This document shows, one piece after another, positions 49,645 through 57,916 of a stretch of DNA of 64,000 nt (position 1 is the first letter of the stretch; each line of letters starts with the position of its first letter). Location of the stretch: NCBI RefSeq assembly GCF_900101885.1, contig NZ_FNAN01000026.1, forward strand, positions 51,806-115,805. Direction: 5' to 3'. Both the position numbers and the translations under genes were made by a program. This DNA is from Dyadobacter soli. GTDB lineage: Bacteria; Bacteroidota; Bacteroidia; Cytophagales; Spirosomataceae. The notes beneath the pieces are model-generated. The model ran no database searches. It was not told the origin of the DNA and saw nothing but the letters and a program-made list of their open reading frames with translations.

Positions 49645-52560
49645 ATGAAACTTGTTTTACATCTAACATTCCTGGCTGTGTTCTCAGGGCTTACGTCAGC
49701 GGCATTCGCCCAGTTTCCGGGCGGAGGAGGCGGTGGCGGAGGATTCCGTGGCGGTGGAGGCGATTCACGCGGCGGCGGTAACAGGCCGCAGCGGCAGACG
49801 GTCATTCCGGGAACGGCAGAAGACACTCCTAAGGGTAATGGAAAGATCACGGGCGTGCTCGTGGATTCGACTTCCAAAAAGCCGGTAGAATTTGCAGCAC
49901 TATCCCTGGTCGATACCAAAACCAACAATCCGATCGATGGTACCACCACCGACGAAAAAGGTGAATTTACGCTCACAAAAGTCGCGTCGGGCAACTTCAA
50001 GATCCTGATTTCCTTCATCGGTTATAAAACCAAGACCATCAATAATGTAAAGATTGACCGCAAGACGGAACTGAATATGGGTACGGTGGTACTCGTGCCG
50101 GATGTGGTGCAGCTCAATGAAGTCGAAGTGGTAGGGATGGCCCAGATGATCGAAGAGAAGGTCGACAGGCTGGTTTACAATGCAGAAAAAGACATTACCA
50201 GCAAAGGTGGCGATGCTTCCGATGTGATGAAAAAGGTACCGATGCTGACCGTCGACCTCGACGGCAACGTCTCGCTCCGCGGTAGCTCCAACGTGCGCGT
50301 GCTGATTAACAACAAGCCTTCGACCATTATCGCCACCAGTGTGGCCGACGCATTGAAGCAGATTCCCGCGGATATGATCAAATCGGTGGAGGTGATTACC
50401 TCGCCATCGGCGCGCTACGACGCGGAAGGTTCGGCGGGTATTATCAATATCATTACCAAAAAGAGCACCATTCAGGGTGGTACACTCAACCTCGACACCG
50501 GTATTGGTAACCGCGGCTCAAACCTGGGCTTGCGCGGTAATTACCGGATAGGTAAAATGGGTTTCAGTCTCGGCGGTTTCGGACGTTTCAACTACAATAT
50601 GCCGGGTAAATCGGAGAATACACAGGTCGGAAAGCTGAGCAATTTCAGCACTCTTCAGACCAGTGATTCCAAAAACAAGATGGCATTCGGCTCGTATAAC
50701 TTCGGCTGGGATTGGGAGATTGATGCTAAAACTTCGTTGTCGGCCGGTGTGCGTTATGGAATGCGTAACAACAAAGTCGATCAGGAGCTTTACACTTATA
50801 ATACTGTAAACGATACCACCCGCACCAGCTTCCGCGACGTGAACAGCAAGGATCTTTCGGGTACGTGGGATGTGAATGTGGATTATATGAAAACCCTGGG
50901 CAAAGCCGGGCAGGAGCTGAGCATTTCGACGCAGTACAGCCGTAACAACCGTACCAACGACTACGATGCGGATGTGTATTCGCTCAGCAATGCGCAATTG
51001 AAAGAATTATTGGGTGCAACAGGCAACAACAACAGCAGCCACAATCAGGAAAGCACCGTCCAGATCGATTACCAGACGCCTATCAAGGAAAACCAGATGC
51101 TGGAATTCGGTGGTAAGGGCATTTTCCGCCAGGTTGTGAGTAATTTTGATTATTACAGCCAAATCGGCCAGGCGCAACCAGCCAGCAATCTGAACTACGA
51201 CCAGAATGTGGCTGCCGGATATTTATCCTATACTTACACTACAAAAAGCAGGTTTACCGTGAAAGCCGGTACACGTTACGAGTACACAAGCATCGACGCG
51301 CAGCAAGGCGAATCGGGCGATTTGAAACTGCCGGCATATGGTAACCTCGTGCCGAGCATTAACCTTTCGCAAACTTTCGGAAAAGGGCAGACCATTAAAC
51401 TGGCCTACAACCGCCGCCTGCAACGTCCGGGTATCCAGTTCCTGAACCCGAACGAGAATGCGGCCAATCCGCAGAACATCACCAAGGGTAACCCTAACCT
51501 GAAACCTGAGCTGACCGACCAGGTCGAATTGGGTACGAGCTTTTTCAAGAACTCGCTGTACATCAACGTATCGACATTCGCGCGCTTCACCAACAGCTCG
51601 ATCGAAAGCATCCGTACCACCAGTGATGACGGTGTGATCACGACCACTTACGGCAACATCGGCTCGAAGAAGAATTACGGTGCTAATATTTTCGGTAACG
51701 TGACATTCTTCAAAAGATGGCAACTGGGTGGCGGTTTCGACTTCTACTATGCCGACCTCTCGAACAACAGTCCTAATCCTGCATTGCAGAACTCCAACAG
51801 CGGTTTCGTACTGAGCGGCCGGATGCGTACCAGCCTCACCATTAAAAACGGCTGGGGCTTGCAGGCGGGCGGATTTATGCGTGGACGCGACGTGCAGCTG
51901 CAAGGCACGCAAGCCGGTTTCCGGATGTATGACTTCGGTATCCGCAAGGATTTCGCCAACAAGCGCGGCAGCATCGGCTTCGCAATGGAGAACTTCCTGG
52001 CACCTTCGTTCAAAATGAAAACAAGCCTGGAATCAAGTACATTCATCCAAAACAATACCAATTACCTGTATAACCGCGGTTTCCGTGTGAACTTCTCTTA
52101 CCGCTTCGGTAAAATGACGTTCGTGGAGCAAAAACCACGCAGACGGAAATCCGTAAACAACGACGACCAGAAATCAGACGGCGGCGGCGGTATGGATACC
52201 GGTGGTGGCGGCGGTGGTGCACAAGGCGGTGCGCAAACTCCGGCGGTCACACCGGCAGCAGGCGGCCGCGGCAATGGTGGCCAGGGAGCCGGTCGGCAGG
52301 GAATGGGCCGCCCGCAAGGTGCGGTAGCGGACAGCACAGCTCGTCCGGCACGCCAGGGAGGGTTCCCGGGTCAGCCAGGTGCACGCCCGGATTCGACTAT
52401 GAAACGCGATTCGACGCAATTCAGACCGGATTCTACCCGTGTGCGTCCCGACAGCAGCACCGTGAAACCGGATAGCACTGCCCGTCCGGCGGTACCCGCG
52501 GATTCATCTGCATTGCCAGTGAAGCCAGCTACCCCGGCTGATACTACCAAGAAAGATTAA
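49645..52560 (+). CDS. TonB-dependent-receptor-like outer-membrane beta-barrel protein with disordered tails
   Basis: This protein of about 971 aa has a signal peptide (MKLVLHLTFLAVFSGLTSAA, cut after AFA), then a very glycine-rich linker (about residues 27-55) with a GDSRGGGNRPQRQT end. A carboxypeptidase-regulatory-like domain follows (about 73-158, GVLVDSTSKKPVEFAALSL), then a plug-like part (SLRGSSNVRVLINNKPS, DAEGSAGIINIITKKS) and an outer-membrane beta-barrel (OMP_b-brl_3 type) ending RFGKMTF (about 823). About 145 residues follow the last strand: a Gly/Gln-rich part and repeated PDST/PDSS units. It lies divergent to the LytS/LytR pair. Confidence 0.88.
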   Translation: MKLVLHLTFLAVFSGLTSAAFAQFPGGGGGGGGFRGGGGDSRGGGNRPQRQTVIPGTAEDTPKGNGKITGVLVDSTSKKPVEFAALSLVDTKTNNPIDGTTTDEKGEFTLTKVASGNFKILISFIGYKTKTINNVKIDRKTELNMGTVVLVPDVVQLNEVEVVGMAQMIEEKVDRLVYNAEKDITSKGGDASDVMKKVPMLTVDLDGNVSLRGSSNVRVLINNKPSTIIATSVADALKQIPADMIKSVEVITSPSARYDAEGSAGIINIITKKSTIQGGTLNLDTGIGNRGSNLGLRGNYRIGKMGFSLGGFGRFNYNMPGKSENTQVGKLSNFSTLQTSDSKNKMAFGSYNFGWDWEIDAKTSLSAGVRYGMRNNKVDQELYTYNTVNDTTRTSFRDVNSKDLSGTWDVNVDYMKTLGKAGQELSISTQYSRNNRTNDYDADVYSLSNAQLKELLGATGNNNSSHNQESTVQIDYQTPIKENQMLEFGGKGIFRQVVSNFDYYSQIGQAQPASNLNYDQNVAAGYLSYTYTTKSRFTVKAGTRYEYTSIDAQQGESGDLKLPAYGNLVPSINLSQTFGKGQTIKLAYNRRLQRPGIQFLNPNENAANPQNITKGNPNLKPELTDQVELGTSFFKNSLYINVSTFARFTNSSIESIRTTSDDGVITTTYGNIGSKKNYGANIFGNVTFFKRWQLGGGFDFYYADLSNNSPNPALQNSNSGFVLSGRMRTSLTIKNGWGLQAGGFMRGRDVQLQGTQAGFRMYDFGIRKDFANKRGSIGFAMENFLAPSFKMKTSLESSTFIQNNTNYLYNRGFRVNFSYRFGKMTFVEQKPRRRKSVNNDDQKSDGGGGMDTGGGGGGAQGGAQTPAVTPAAGGRGNGGQGAGRQGMGRPQGAVADSTARPARQGGFPGQPGARPDSTMKRDSTQFRPDSTRVRPDSSTVKPDSTARPAVPADSSALPVKPATPADTTKKD

Positions 52561-52578
52561 CAGAACACCATAAACTGA

Positions 52579-52606
52579 GAAGCCCGGCTGATTTCAACCG
52601 GGCTTC
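52579..52606 (+). terminator. Terminator after the barrel gene
   Basis: Perfect 9-bp arms GAAGCCCGG and CCGGGCTTC enclose a 10-nt loop and are followed by TTTCGTTTT. Confidence 0.85.
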
Positions 52607-52624
52607 TTTCGTTTTATCGCATTA

Positions 52625-53557
52625 CTATAAAGAGCTGTTCTGCTGCTTAATGCTTGCCAGAATGCGGTCGGCACCTGCTGCGAGCAGCTCTTCGGCCAAT
52701 GCGGTTCCGAGCTCCTGCGGGAATGCGTGCCCTCCGCTTTCGGCTTTGCGGATCAGTTCCGTACCGTCGAGGCTGATAATGCCGCCGGTCATGTGAATTT
52801 CCTCGTCATGTAACGTTGCCATACCGAATACCGGAATGCTGCAACCGCCTTGGAGGCGTTTCAGGAATGCCCTTTCGGCCAGCAGGCAGGTTTCGGTATG
52901 TTCGTGGTTGAGGAGTTCTCTCAGTTTGCCTTTCTTTTCCGTATCGAGCGAAACGGCGCACTCAATGGCCACGCTGCCCTGGCCTACTGCCGGGGTGAAT
53001 TCGTCGAGCAGCAAATGCTCGGCAATTTTGTCGTCGTACTCCATGCGGTGTACGCCTGCGTAGGCGAGCAGAAGCGCGTCGCATTGGCCTTCTTCCAGCT
53101 TGCGGAGGCGCGTTTGCAGGTTACCACGCATACCTACGGTTTTGATATGTGGGTAATAGTGTTTCAAAACAGCCACCCGCCGTGTCGACGACGTTCCTAC
53201 CGTAAACGACTCACCGCTTTTCAATGACAATGTGGTATCGTGGCTTACGAGCACGTCGTTCGCGTGTTCGCGTTCGGTGAATGCGATGATTTCGAATGCG
53301 TCGTCCAGATGTGATTGAAGGTCTTTTGCGCTGTGCACCGCAATATCGATGCCGCCGCTGCGGAGCTGGTCTTCCAGTTCTTCCGTAAAAACGCCTTTAC
53401 TGCCAATTTTAGAAAGCGACCGGTCGAGGATCTTGTCGCCTTTTGTTTCAATGATAACGATCTCCGTTTCAATACCGCCCTGTTGCAAAAGCGCTTCAAC
53501 ATAATATGCCTGCCAAAGTGCCAGCTTGCTCCCGCGGGTTCCTATTTTTATATGCAT
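52625..53557 (-). CDS. hemC: Porphobilinogen deaminase (hydroxymethylbilane synthase)
   Basis: This 310-aa enzyme joins four porphobilinogen units to hydroxymethylbilane in haem synthesis. Features are the N-terminal KIGTRGSKLALWQAYYVEAL (about residues 4-23), HSAKDL with the catalytic Asp-containing loop (about 76-81), GTSSTRRVAVLKHYYPH and MRGNLQTRLRKLEEGQCDALLL (about 143-164). The dipyrromethane cofactor cysteine lies in LQGGCSIPVFGMA (about 236-248). Length and motifs are normal. The other haem genes are not in the window. Confidence 0.96.
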   Translation of the reverse strand: MHIKIGTRGSKLALWQAYYVEALLQQGGIETEIVIIETKGDKILDRSLSKIGSKGVFTEELEDQLRSGGIDIAVHSAKDLQSHLDDAFEIIAFTEREHANDVLVSHDTTLSLKSGESFTVGTSSTRRVAVLKHYYPHIKTVGMRGNLQTRLRKLEEGQCDALLLAYAGVHRMEYDDKIAEHLLLDEFTPAVGQGSVAIECAVSLDTEKKGKLRELLNHEHTETCLLAERAFLKRLQGGCSIPVFGMATLHDEEIHMTGGIISLDGTELIRKAESGGHAFPQELGTALAEELLAAGADRILASIKQQNSSL

Positions 53558-53585
53558 GGTTGTTTGTACAATGTAAAGCCGGATG

Positions 53586-53945
53586 TTAATAGGCCTGTAT
53601 TAAAATCTCCGCCGGAATGTTAAGTTTTTCATTTAGCCTACGGATCATACTCAAATTTAATTTTCGTTTGCCGGAAAGGATTTCTGATTTACGGGATCGG
53701 TAACCGAGGATTTCCGACAACTCTTTTTCTGAAATGCCCATTTGCTCCAACCGGAACCGTATCGCTTCCAGCGGGTTGGGTTTTGGAACTGGGAAATGCA
53801 CGTTTTCGTACTCTTTCACCAAAATGGAGAGTACTTCCAGTTCGTCGGCTTCCTCAGAATCCGGCTTGATATCAGATTGCATCAGATCATAAATGCGAGC
53901 CAGATAGCTTTGGTACTGCTCGTTACTTTTAATGGGCCCGATCAT
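53586..53945 (-). CDS. Orphan HigA-type antitoxin
   Basis: This 119-aa protein has an N-terminal acidic helical half (about residues 1-50, with KEYENVHFPVPKPNP at the hinge) and a C-terminal XRE helix-turn-helix (about 56-115, GISEKELSEILGYRSRKSEI, then LSMIRRLNEKLNIPAEILIQ). It is therefore a complete HigA. The toxin gene expected upstream is replaced by a ten-codon stub that overlaps this start as ATGA. A palindrome GTTACC-N5-GGTAAC lies in its promoter and is a likely operator. Confidence 0.85.
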   Translation of the reverse strand: MIGPIKSNEQYQSYLARIYDLMQSDIKPDSEEADELEVLSILVKEYENVHFPVPKPNPLEAIRFRLEQMGISEKELSEILGYRSRKSEILSGKRKLNLSMIRRLNEKLNIPAEILIQAY

Positions 53946-53974
53946 AGTAATGTCTGTATAGCAATAATGCGCAT
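53942..53974 (-). pseudogene. HigB toxin remnant of ten codons
   Basis: A start codon is followed by MRIIAIQTLL and a TGA. HigB toxins typically open MRIIA.xTL, so I read this as the first ten codons of a deleted toxin gene joined directly to the antitoxin start. The TGA overlaps the higA ATG by 4 bp, keeping the translational coupling. It could also act as a coupling leader peptide. Confidence 0.6.
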
Positions 53975-53982
53975 CGTTCGAA

Positions 53983-54015
53983 CAAAGATAGATAATTTGT
54001 TACCATTTTGGTAAC
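53983..54015 (-). promoter_or_regulatory. Promoter -7 box and operator palindrome of the orphan higA
   Basis: The minus strand carries TATCTTTG (53983-53990), a perfect -7 element. Just upstream lies the perfect palindrome GTTACC-ATTTT-GGTAAC (53999-54015), placed between the -7 and -33 regions where HigA binding would block transcription. No clear -33 TTG is seen. Confidence 0.6.
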
Positions 54016-54154
54016 GTTATTTTTCTTGTGGAACGTTGGATTAAAGCAGTTTCTGAACGCTGCCATCGGAGTGCGAAATTATGGAGATACAGGCAAATCT
54101 GCCAGTGATAGATTGCGGATTTCCCCGTAAATTAACCCGATCAAAATCAGCACC

Positions 54155-55234
54155 ATGGAAAACAGAGGCCTTATTTTCATTCCGGATATCAGCGGTTTTA
54201 CGCAGTTTATGCATGAAATCGAGATTGAACATGGCCGCCAGATTATCCAGGAGCTGCTCGAAACACTTGTGAATGCGAACCAGATCGGTTTGGAGATTTC
54301 GGAAATTGAAGGGGATGCGATCCTTTTCTTCAAATTCGGGAAGGCGCCGGAGCTGGAAACGTTGTATAAGCAGGTGGAGCGGATGTTCTGTGACTTTCAT
54401 AAATACCTGATTGCCTATGATAACCGCAGGTTCTGTCAATGCAAGTCCTGCATTTCGGCTGTTAACCTCACATTGAAAGTGGTGGCGCATTATGGCGAGT
54501 TTACGACGTATCAGGTCAAAAATTTCAGGAAACTGATCGGAAAGGACATCATAGTCGCGCACCAGTTGCTGAAAAACGACATCGACCAGCACGAATACTG
54601 GCTGGTAACCCAGAATCTGCTGAACGGACAAAATCCGGATGGTTTTACGGAATGGATGCAATGGTACCCAGGCTCCAAAACGACTGAAAATGAGCAGATA
54701 CCGTTTCAATACACACAGATCGGCGCGTTGAAGGATAGCATTCCGCGTTACGAACCGCCATTGTTGGAGCCCAGGGAGAAAGTGAAAATGCTTTCCGTTT
54801 CCAGGGAATATGATGCAGCTATTAAAAAGATGTTCTTCACTGCCGGCCACCTCGAATTGCGTCACCGCTGGCAGGATGGCCTGATATCCATCGAAGAACT
54901 TGACCATTTCCTCCCGGGTATCGGCTCGCGCCACAGGCGTACGCGCGAGGACGGCGAAACGATCATGTATGCCAGCGGCTTCTCCTATGATCCCGAATCC
55001 CGGATCGTTTTCAGCGAATCCGACGAAAAGCTCACCAATACGCTCTATTTTGTGCTGGAAAAACTGGCCGAAAACCGTACGCGCCTCAGTTTGGAATACT
55101 ATATCAAAAACGACCCGCTGAAACAGCTTGCGTTCCGTCTATTTAAAAAGGACAAAATGGAAGCCACCTACAAAAAATCACTAGCTAACCTGGAAAAGTT
55201 ACTCCCAGAAATCACAGTACCAGTAGATTTCTAA
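54155..55234 (+). CDS. DUF2652 protein, cyclase-like N-terminus and SRPBCC-like C-terminus
   Basis: This 359-aa protein matches DUF2652. The N-terminal half (about residues 4-175) follows the pattern of class III nucleotidyl cyclases. IFIPDISGFTQFM (about 7-19) holds one metal-type Asp, ISEIEGDAILFFKFG (about 48-62) the second, and VVAHYGEF (about 108-115) resembles the strand after it. Substrate-specifying and transition-state residues are not clear, so activity is doubtful. The C-terminal part (about 215-355) looks like a polyketide-cyclase/SRPBCC ligand-binding domain. A cysteine pair CQCKSC lies between them. The gene stands alone. Confidence 0.75.
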   Translation: MENRGLIFIPDISGFTQFMHEIEIEHGRQIIQELLETLVNANQIGLEISEIEGDAILFFKFGKAPELETLYKQVERMFCDFHKYLIAYDNRRFCQCKSCISAVNLTLKVVAHYGEFTTYQVKNFRKLIGKDIIVAHQLLKNDIDQHEYWLVTQNLLNGQNPDGFTEWMQWYPGSKTTENEQIPFQYTQIGALKDSIPRYEPPLLEPREKVKMLSVSREYDAAIKKMFFTAGHLELRHRWQDGLISIEELDHFLPGIGSRHRRTREDGETIMYASGFSYDPESRIVFSESDEKLTNTLYFVLEKLAENRTRLSLEYYIKNDPLKQLAFRLFKKDKMEATYKKSLANLEKLLPEITVPVDF

Positions 55235-55256
55235 TGACAACTTTTTACATTCACTA

Positions 55257-55323
55257 ATCGCTCCGGCGACCCGGTCAATCATTCAATCATTCAATCATTC
55301 AATCATCGCTCCGGCGACCCGGT
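55257..55323. repeat. Four 8-bp tandem repeats between 19-bp direct repeats
   Basis: The 19-mer ATCGCTCCGGCGACCCGGT occurs exactly at 55257-55275 and 55305-55323. Between them CAATCATT repeats four times (last copy CAATCATC). A further GAATCATTC follows the second 19-mer. The block lies in the short gap between the DUF2652 and rimK gene ends. Confidence 0.9.
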
Positions 55324-55336
55324 GAATCATTCAAAA

Positions 55337-56239
55337 TTATACCCCAACGGTATCGCCCTCATCCGTCACAATTTTGTCTTCAATGTAAGAGACGATCATC
55401 GATGCAATGTCGATGCCGCTTACTTCTTCGATTCCCCGCAATCCCGGTGAAGAATTGACTTCCATCACCAACGGCCCGCGCTCGGATTGGAGCATATCGA
55501 CGCCCGCGATTTTCACACCCAAGGCCTTGGCGGCAGCAATAGCGGTATGCTCCTCTTCCGGTGATAGCTCGATGATACAGCCGGAGCCACCCCGGTGGAG
55601 ATTGGAACGGAAATCCCCCTCGGCACCCTGACGTTTCATGGAGGCGATTACTTTGTTACCTATCACAAATGCGCGGATATCGGCACCTTTGGATTCCGCC
55701 ACATATTCCTGGATCAGGAAGTTGGCCCTCAGGCCGTAGAATGCTTCAATGGTAGATTTCGCGGCTTTGATCGTCTCCGCGAGCACGACGCCCACGCCCT
55801 GGGTGCCTTCCAGCAGTTTGATAATCACCGGCGGGCCGCCTACCATGTGGATGAGCTCGTTGACCTGCGCGGGATTTTTGGCAAAAACCGTCTTTGGAAT
55901 GTCGATACCCGCTTTCGCGAGCACCTGCATGCTGCGCAGTTTGTCGCGCGAGCGCAGGATGGCCTGCGATTTCACGGTCGTAAAAATCTTCATGAGTTCG
56001 AGCTGGCGCACTACGGCGCACCCGAATGCATTCACCGACGTGCCAATGCGCGGAATGACGGCGTCGATGCCGGTAATGGGTTTCCCCTTATACACGACCG
56101 TCGGCTTGCCGCCTTCGATCATGACAAAGCATTTGACGTGGTCGATTACAACCGCTTCGTGGCCCTTTTGTTTGATTGCCTCCACCAGACGCCTGGTTGA
56201 ATACAGGTCCGGATTGGTGGATAATACGGCGATTTTCAT
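55337..56239 (-). CDS. rimK: RimK-family alpha-L-glutamate ligase
   Basis: This 300-aa ATP-grasp enzyme joins glutamate to a protein or peptide end; E. coli RimK does so on ribosomal protein S6. Features are MKIAVLSTNPDLYSTRRLVE, VIPRIGTSVNAFGCAVVRQ (about residues 61-79), SRDKLRSMQVLAKAGIDIP (about 97-115), PPVIIKLLEGTQGVGVVL (about 136-153), LIQEYVAESKGADIRAFVIG and the C-terminal metal-binding VMEVNSSPGLRGIE (about 260-273). It lies 57 bp downstream of the retropepsin-like gene, a conserved pairing in many bacteria. Confidence 0.92.
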   Translation of the reverse strand: MKIAVLSTNPDLYSTRRLVEAIKQKGHEAVVIDHVKCFVMIEGGKPTVVYKGKPITGIDAVIPRIGTSVNAFGCAVVRQLELMKIFTTVKSQAILRSRDKLRSMQVLAKAGIDIPKTVFAKNPAQVNELIHMVGGPPVIIKLLEGTQGVGVVLAETIKAAKSTIEAFYGLRANFLIQEYVAESKGADIRAFVIGNKVIASMKRQGAEGDFRSNLHRGGSGCIIELSPEEEHTAIAAAKALGVKIAGVDMLQSERGPLVMEVNSSPGLRGIEEVSGIDIASMIVSYIEDKIVTDEGDTVGV

Positions 56240-56296
56240 AAAAATGTTTTTAGAAAATGTGGAGGTCGGCCAGGGTCGGAGACCGTGCCCGGGGGT

Positions 56297-56770
56297 TTAG
56301 TTCTGAGGTAGTTTTTGGGAACGAGTAGTTGGTGTCAGCGAATGCCTTGCTGCCGACAGGTTCTTTTGTGACACATCCACGATGAACCTGTTTTTGAGCA
56401 GTTTTCGCCCGAGTAGTATGGGGTAACTCATTTTCTGCCGGTTAGCCAGCGAAAATTCGGTACGTATTTTCCGTCCAAAAAGCCGGATCGGGGTTTTGAT
56501 TACAAATCGTTTTTCTTCTTTCCCGAAGGAATTCCGTATGACGGTTTCCTTGAATTCGGTTACTATAAAGAAATGTTGAGGTGCCCCGCGCTTGGCGTCC
56601 AGGTAAACGTGGAGCTCTTTGCTTCCTTCTTTTTCCACCAGTTTCACGCGGGAACAATGGATGGCCGAAGTGGCCGCGCCCGAGTCCACACGAACCGGCA
56701 CATGATGCCAGCCCAATTCCGGTAAATCCGCAATATCGGTCGCGCCGATAATTTCCAAAGGACGTTTCAT
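56297..56770 (-). CDS. Retropepsin-like aspartic protease (RimB-like, RimK-associated)
   Basis: This 157-aa protein matches COG4067, often named ATP-dependent zinc protease. The active-site motif is VPVRVDSGAATSAIH (about residues 24-38; DSGA replaces the DTGA of aspartic proteases). The C-terminal MSYPILLGRKLLKNRFIVDVS (about 119-139) is the family signature. In Pseudomonas a relative (RimB) is encoded with RimK and acts with it. The ATG overlaps the holB stop by 4 bp. A longer frame to 56977 is just the holB sequence read in another frame. Confidence 0.88.
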   Translation of the reverse strand: MKRPLEIIGATDIADLPELGWHHVPVRVDSGAATSAIHCSRVKLVEKEGSKELHVYLDAKRGAPQHFFIVTEFKETVIRNSFGKEEKRFVIKTPIRLFGRKIRTEFSLANRQKMSYPILLGRKLLKNRFIVDVSQKNLSAARHSLTPTTRSQKLPQN

Positions 56771-57885
56771 CTGCGCTGGAAAAACTGGGCGAGCGTCAGC
56801 GACAGGTCCAGAAACACCATTTTGGCCCGCACATTGCGTTCGATGTGGTAATAGGCCGTATTCACTTCCCCGATCATCCGTTCCAGCGACTCGAAATTGA
56901 CAGTTTTGGAAAAATTCTGCACGAAAGTAAGCTCTTCCTGCGGAACACGCAAAAGCTGGCCCGCGCCATGGCTCCACACGAGCATATCTCTGAACAACCT
57001 TAATGCATATTCGAGCAGGCCTTTTTGTTTTTCCTTACTCATTACATCATAGCCGTCGGCAAGTTTGACCAAATGCGCCACGTCAAATTTGTAGGACGAT
57101 CGCATCCAGTCCGCGAACCACGTGGAGCGGTCATCCTGCTCTTCCTGAACGAGTTTCAATGCTTCGGCCATGTTACCGTCGGACAGGAATGCAATCTGAC
57201 CGGCGACCGGGTCGCTCACTTCCTGTTGTTTCAGGTAGCCTTTAATTTCCGCATCCGTGAATGCGGGAATCGTAATGCGCTGCGTCCGCGAGATGATTGT
57301 AGTCAGTAATTTATCCGATTGGTCACTTACCAAAAGGAACAAAGTTTTTTCTGGCGGTTCTTCCAAAATCTTCAAAATGGCATTCGAAGATGCCGCATTC
57401 ATGATGTCTGGCTTCCAGATGAGCAGGATTTTGTACTCGCCTTCGTACGCTTTCACCGACAGTTTCCGCAATATCCCCCGCGCTTCTTCCACCGAAATGT
57501 TGCCCTGCTTGTTGTCCGCGCCGATGTGGTCGAGCCAGTCGGGGAGGACGCGGTAGGGGTTATCCAGTAAAAACGAGCGCCAGAGTGGCAGAAATGCTTC
57601 GCTGGTTTTACCATCGACCTTTTTGGAAGTGGCAATGGGAAATATGAAATGGAAATCGGGGTGGATGAGCTTGCTCATCTTCGCGCACGACGCGCAGGTT
57701 CCGCAAGCATCTTCCTCGTTCCGGTTTTCACAGTTAATATAGGTAGAGAATGCCAGCGCCATAGCCAGGCCTGCGCCACCCGTGGAATAATCGAAGAGCT
57801 GGGCATGGGCCAGGTGGCTGTTCCGGACCGAGCGCCGCAATGTCGCTTTGATATTTTCAAGTCCCGGAATATCTCTGAAAAGCAC
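56767..57885 (-). CDS. holB: DNA polymerase III delta' subunit
   Basis: This 372-aa clamp-loader subunit belongs to the AAA+ DnaX family. It has GLENIKATLRRSVRNSHLAHA (about residues 8-28), the zinc-module cysteines CENRNEEDACGTCASC (about 53-68), and the region KILLIWKPDIMNAASSNAIL (about 152-171), where KPxxMNxxAxNALLK is expected. LKILEEPPEKTLFLLVSD and ISRTQRITIP (sensor/SRC region) follow. As in other delta' proteins the Walker A is degenerate. The start is GTG. Its stop codon is coupled to the RimB-like gene, linking replication and protein-modification genes in one transcript. Confidence 0.93.
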   Translation of the reverse strand: MLFRDIPGLENIKATLRRSVRNSHLAHAQLFDYSTGGAGLAMALAFSTYINCENRNEEDACGTCASCAKMSKLIHPDFHFIFPIATSKKVDGKTSEAFLPLWRSFLLDNPYRVLPDWLDHIGADNKQGNISVEEARGILRKLSVKAYEGEYKILLIWKPDIMNAASSNAILKILEEPPEKTLFLLVSDQSDKLLTTIISRTQRITIPAFTDAEIKGYLKQQEVSDPVAGQIAFLSDGNMAEALKLVQEEQDDRSTWFADWMRSSYKFDVAHLVKLADGYDVMSKEKQKGLLEYALRLFRDMLVWSHGAGQLLRVPQEELTFVQNFSKTVNFESLERMIGEVNTAYYHIERNVRAKMVFLDLSLTLAQFFQRR

Positions 57886-57916
57886 GGTTTAAATCAATTA
57901 ATAAATGGGTAAATGC

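Noticed and set aside
55257..55323. Insertion-sequence ends or a miniature transposon
   Set aside because: The 19-bp repeats are direct and not inverted, and no transposase is nearby.
56771..56977. Upstream extension of the retropepsin-like gene
   Set aside because: It overlaps holB completely; family similarity begins at MKRPLEIIGATDI after the holB stop codon.
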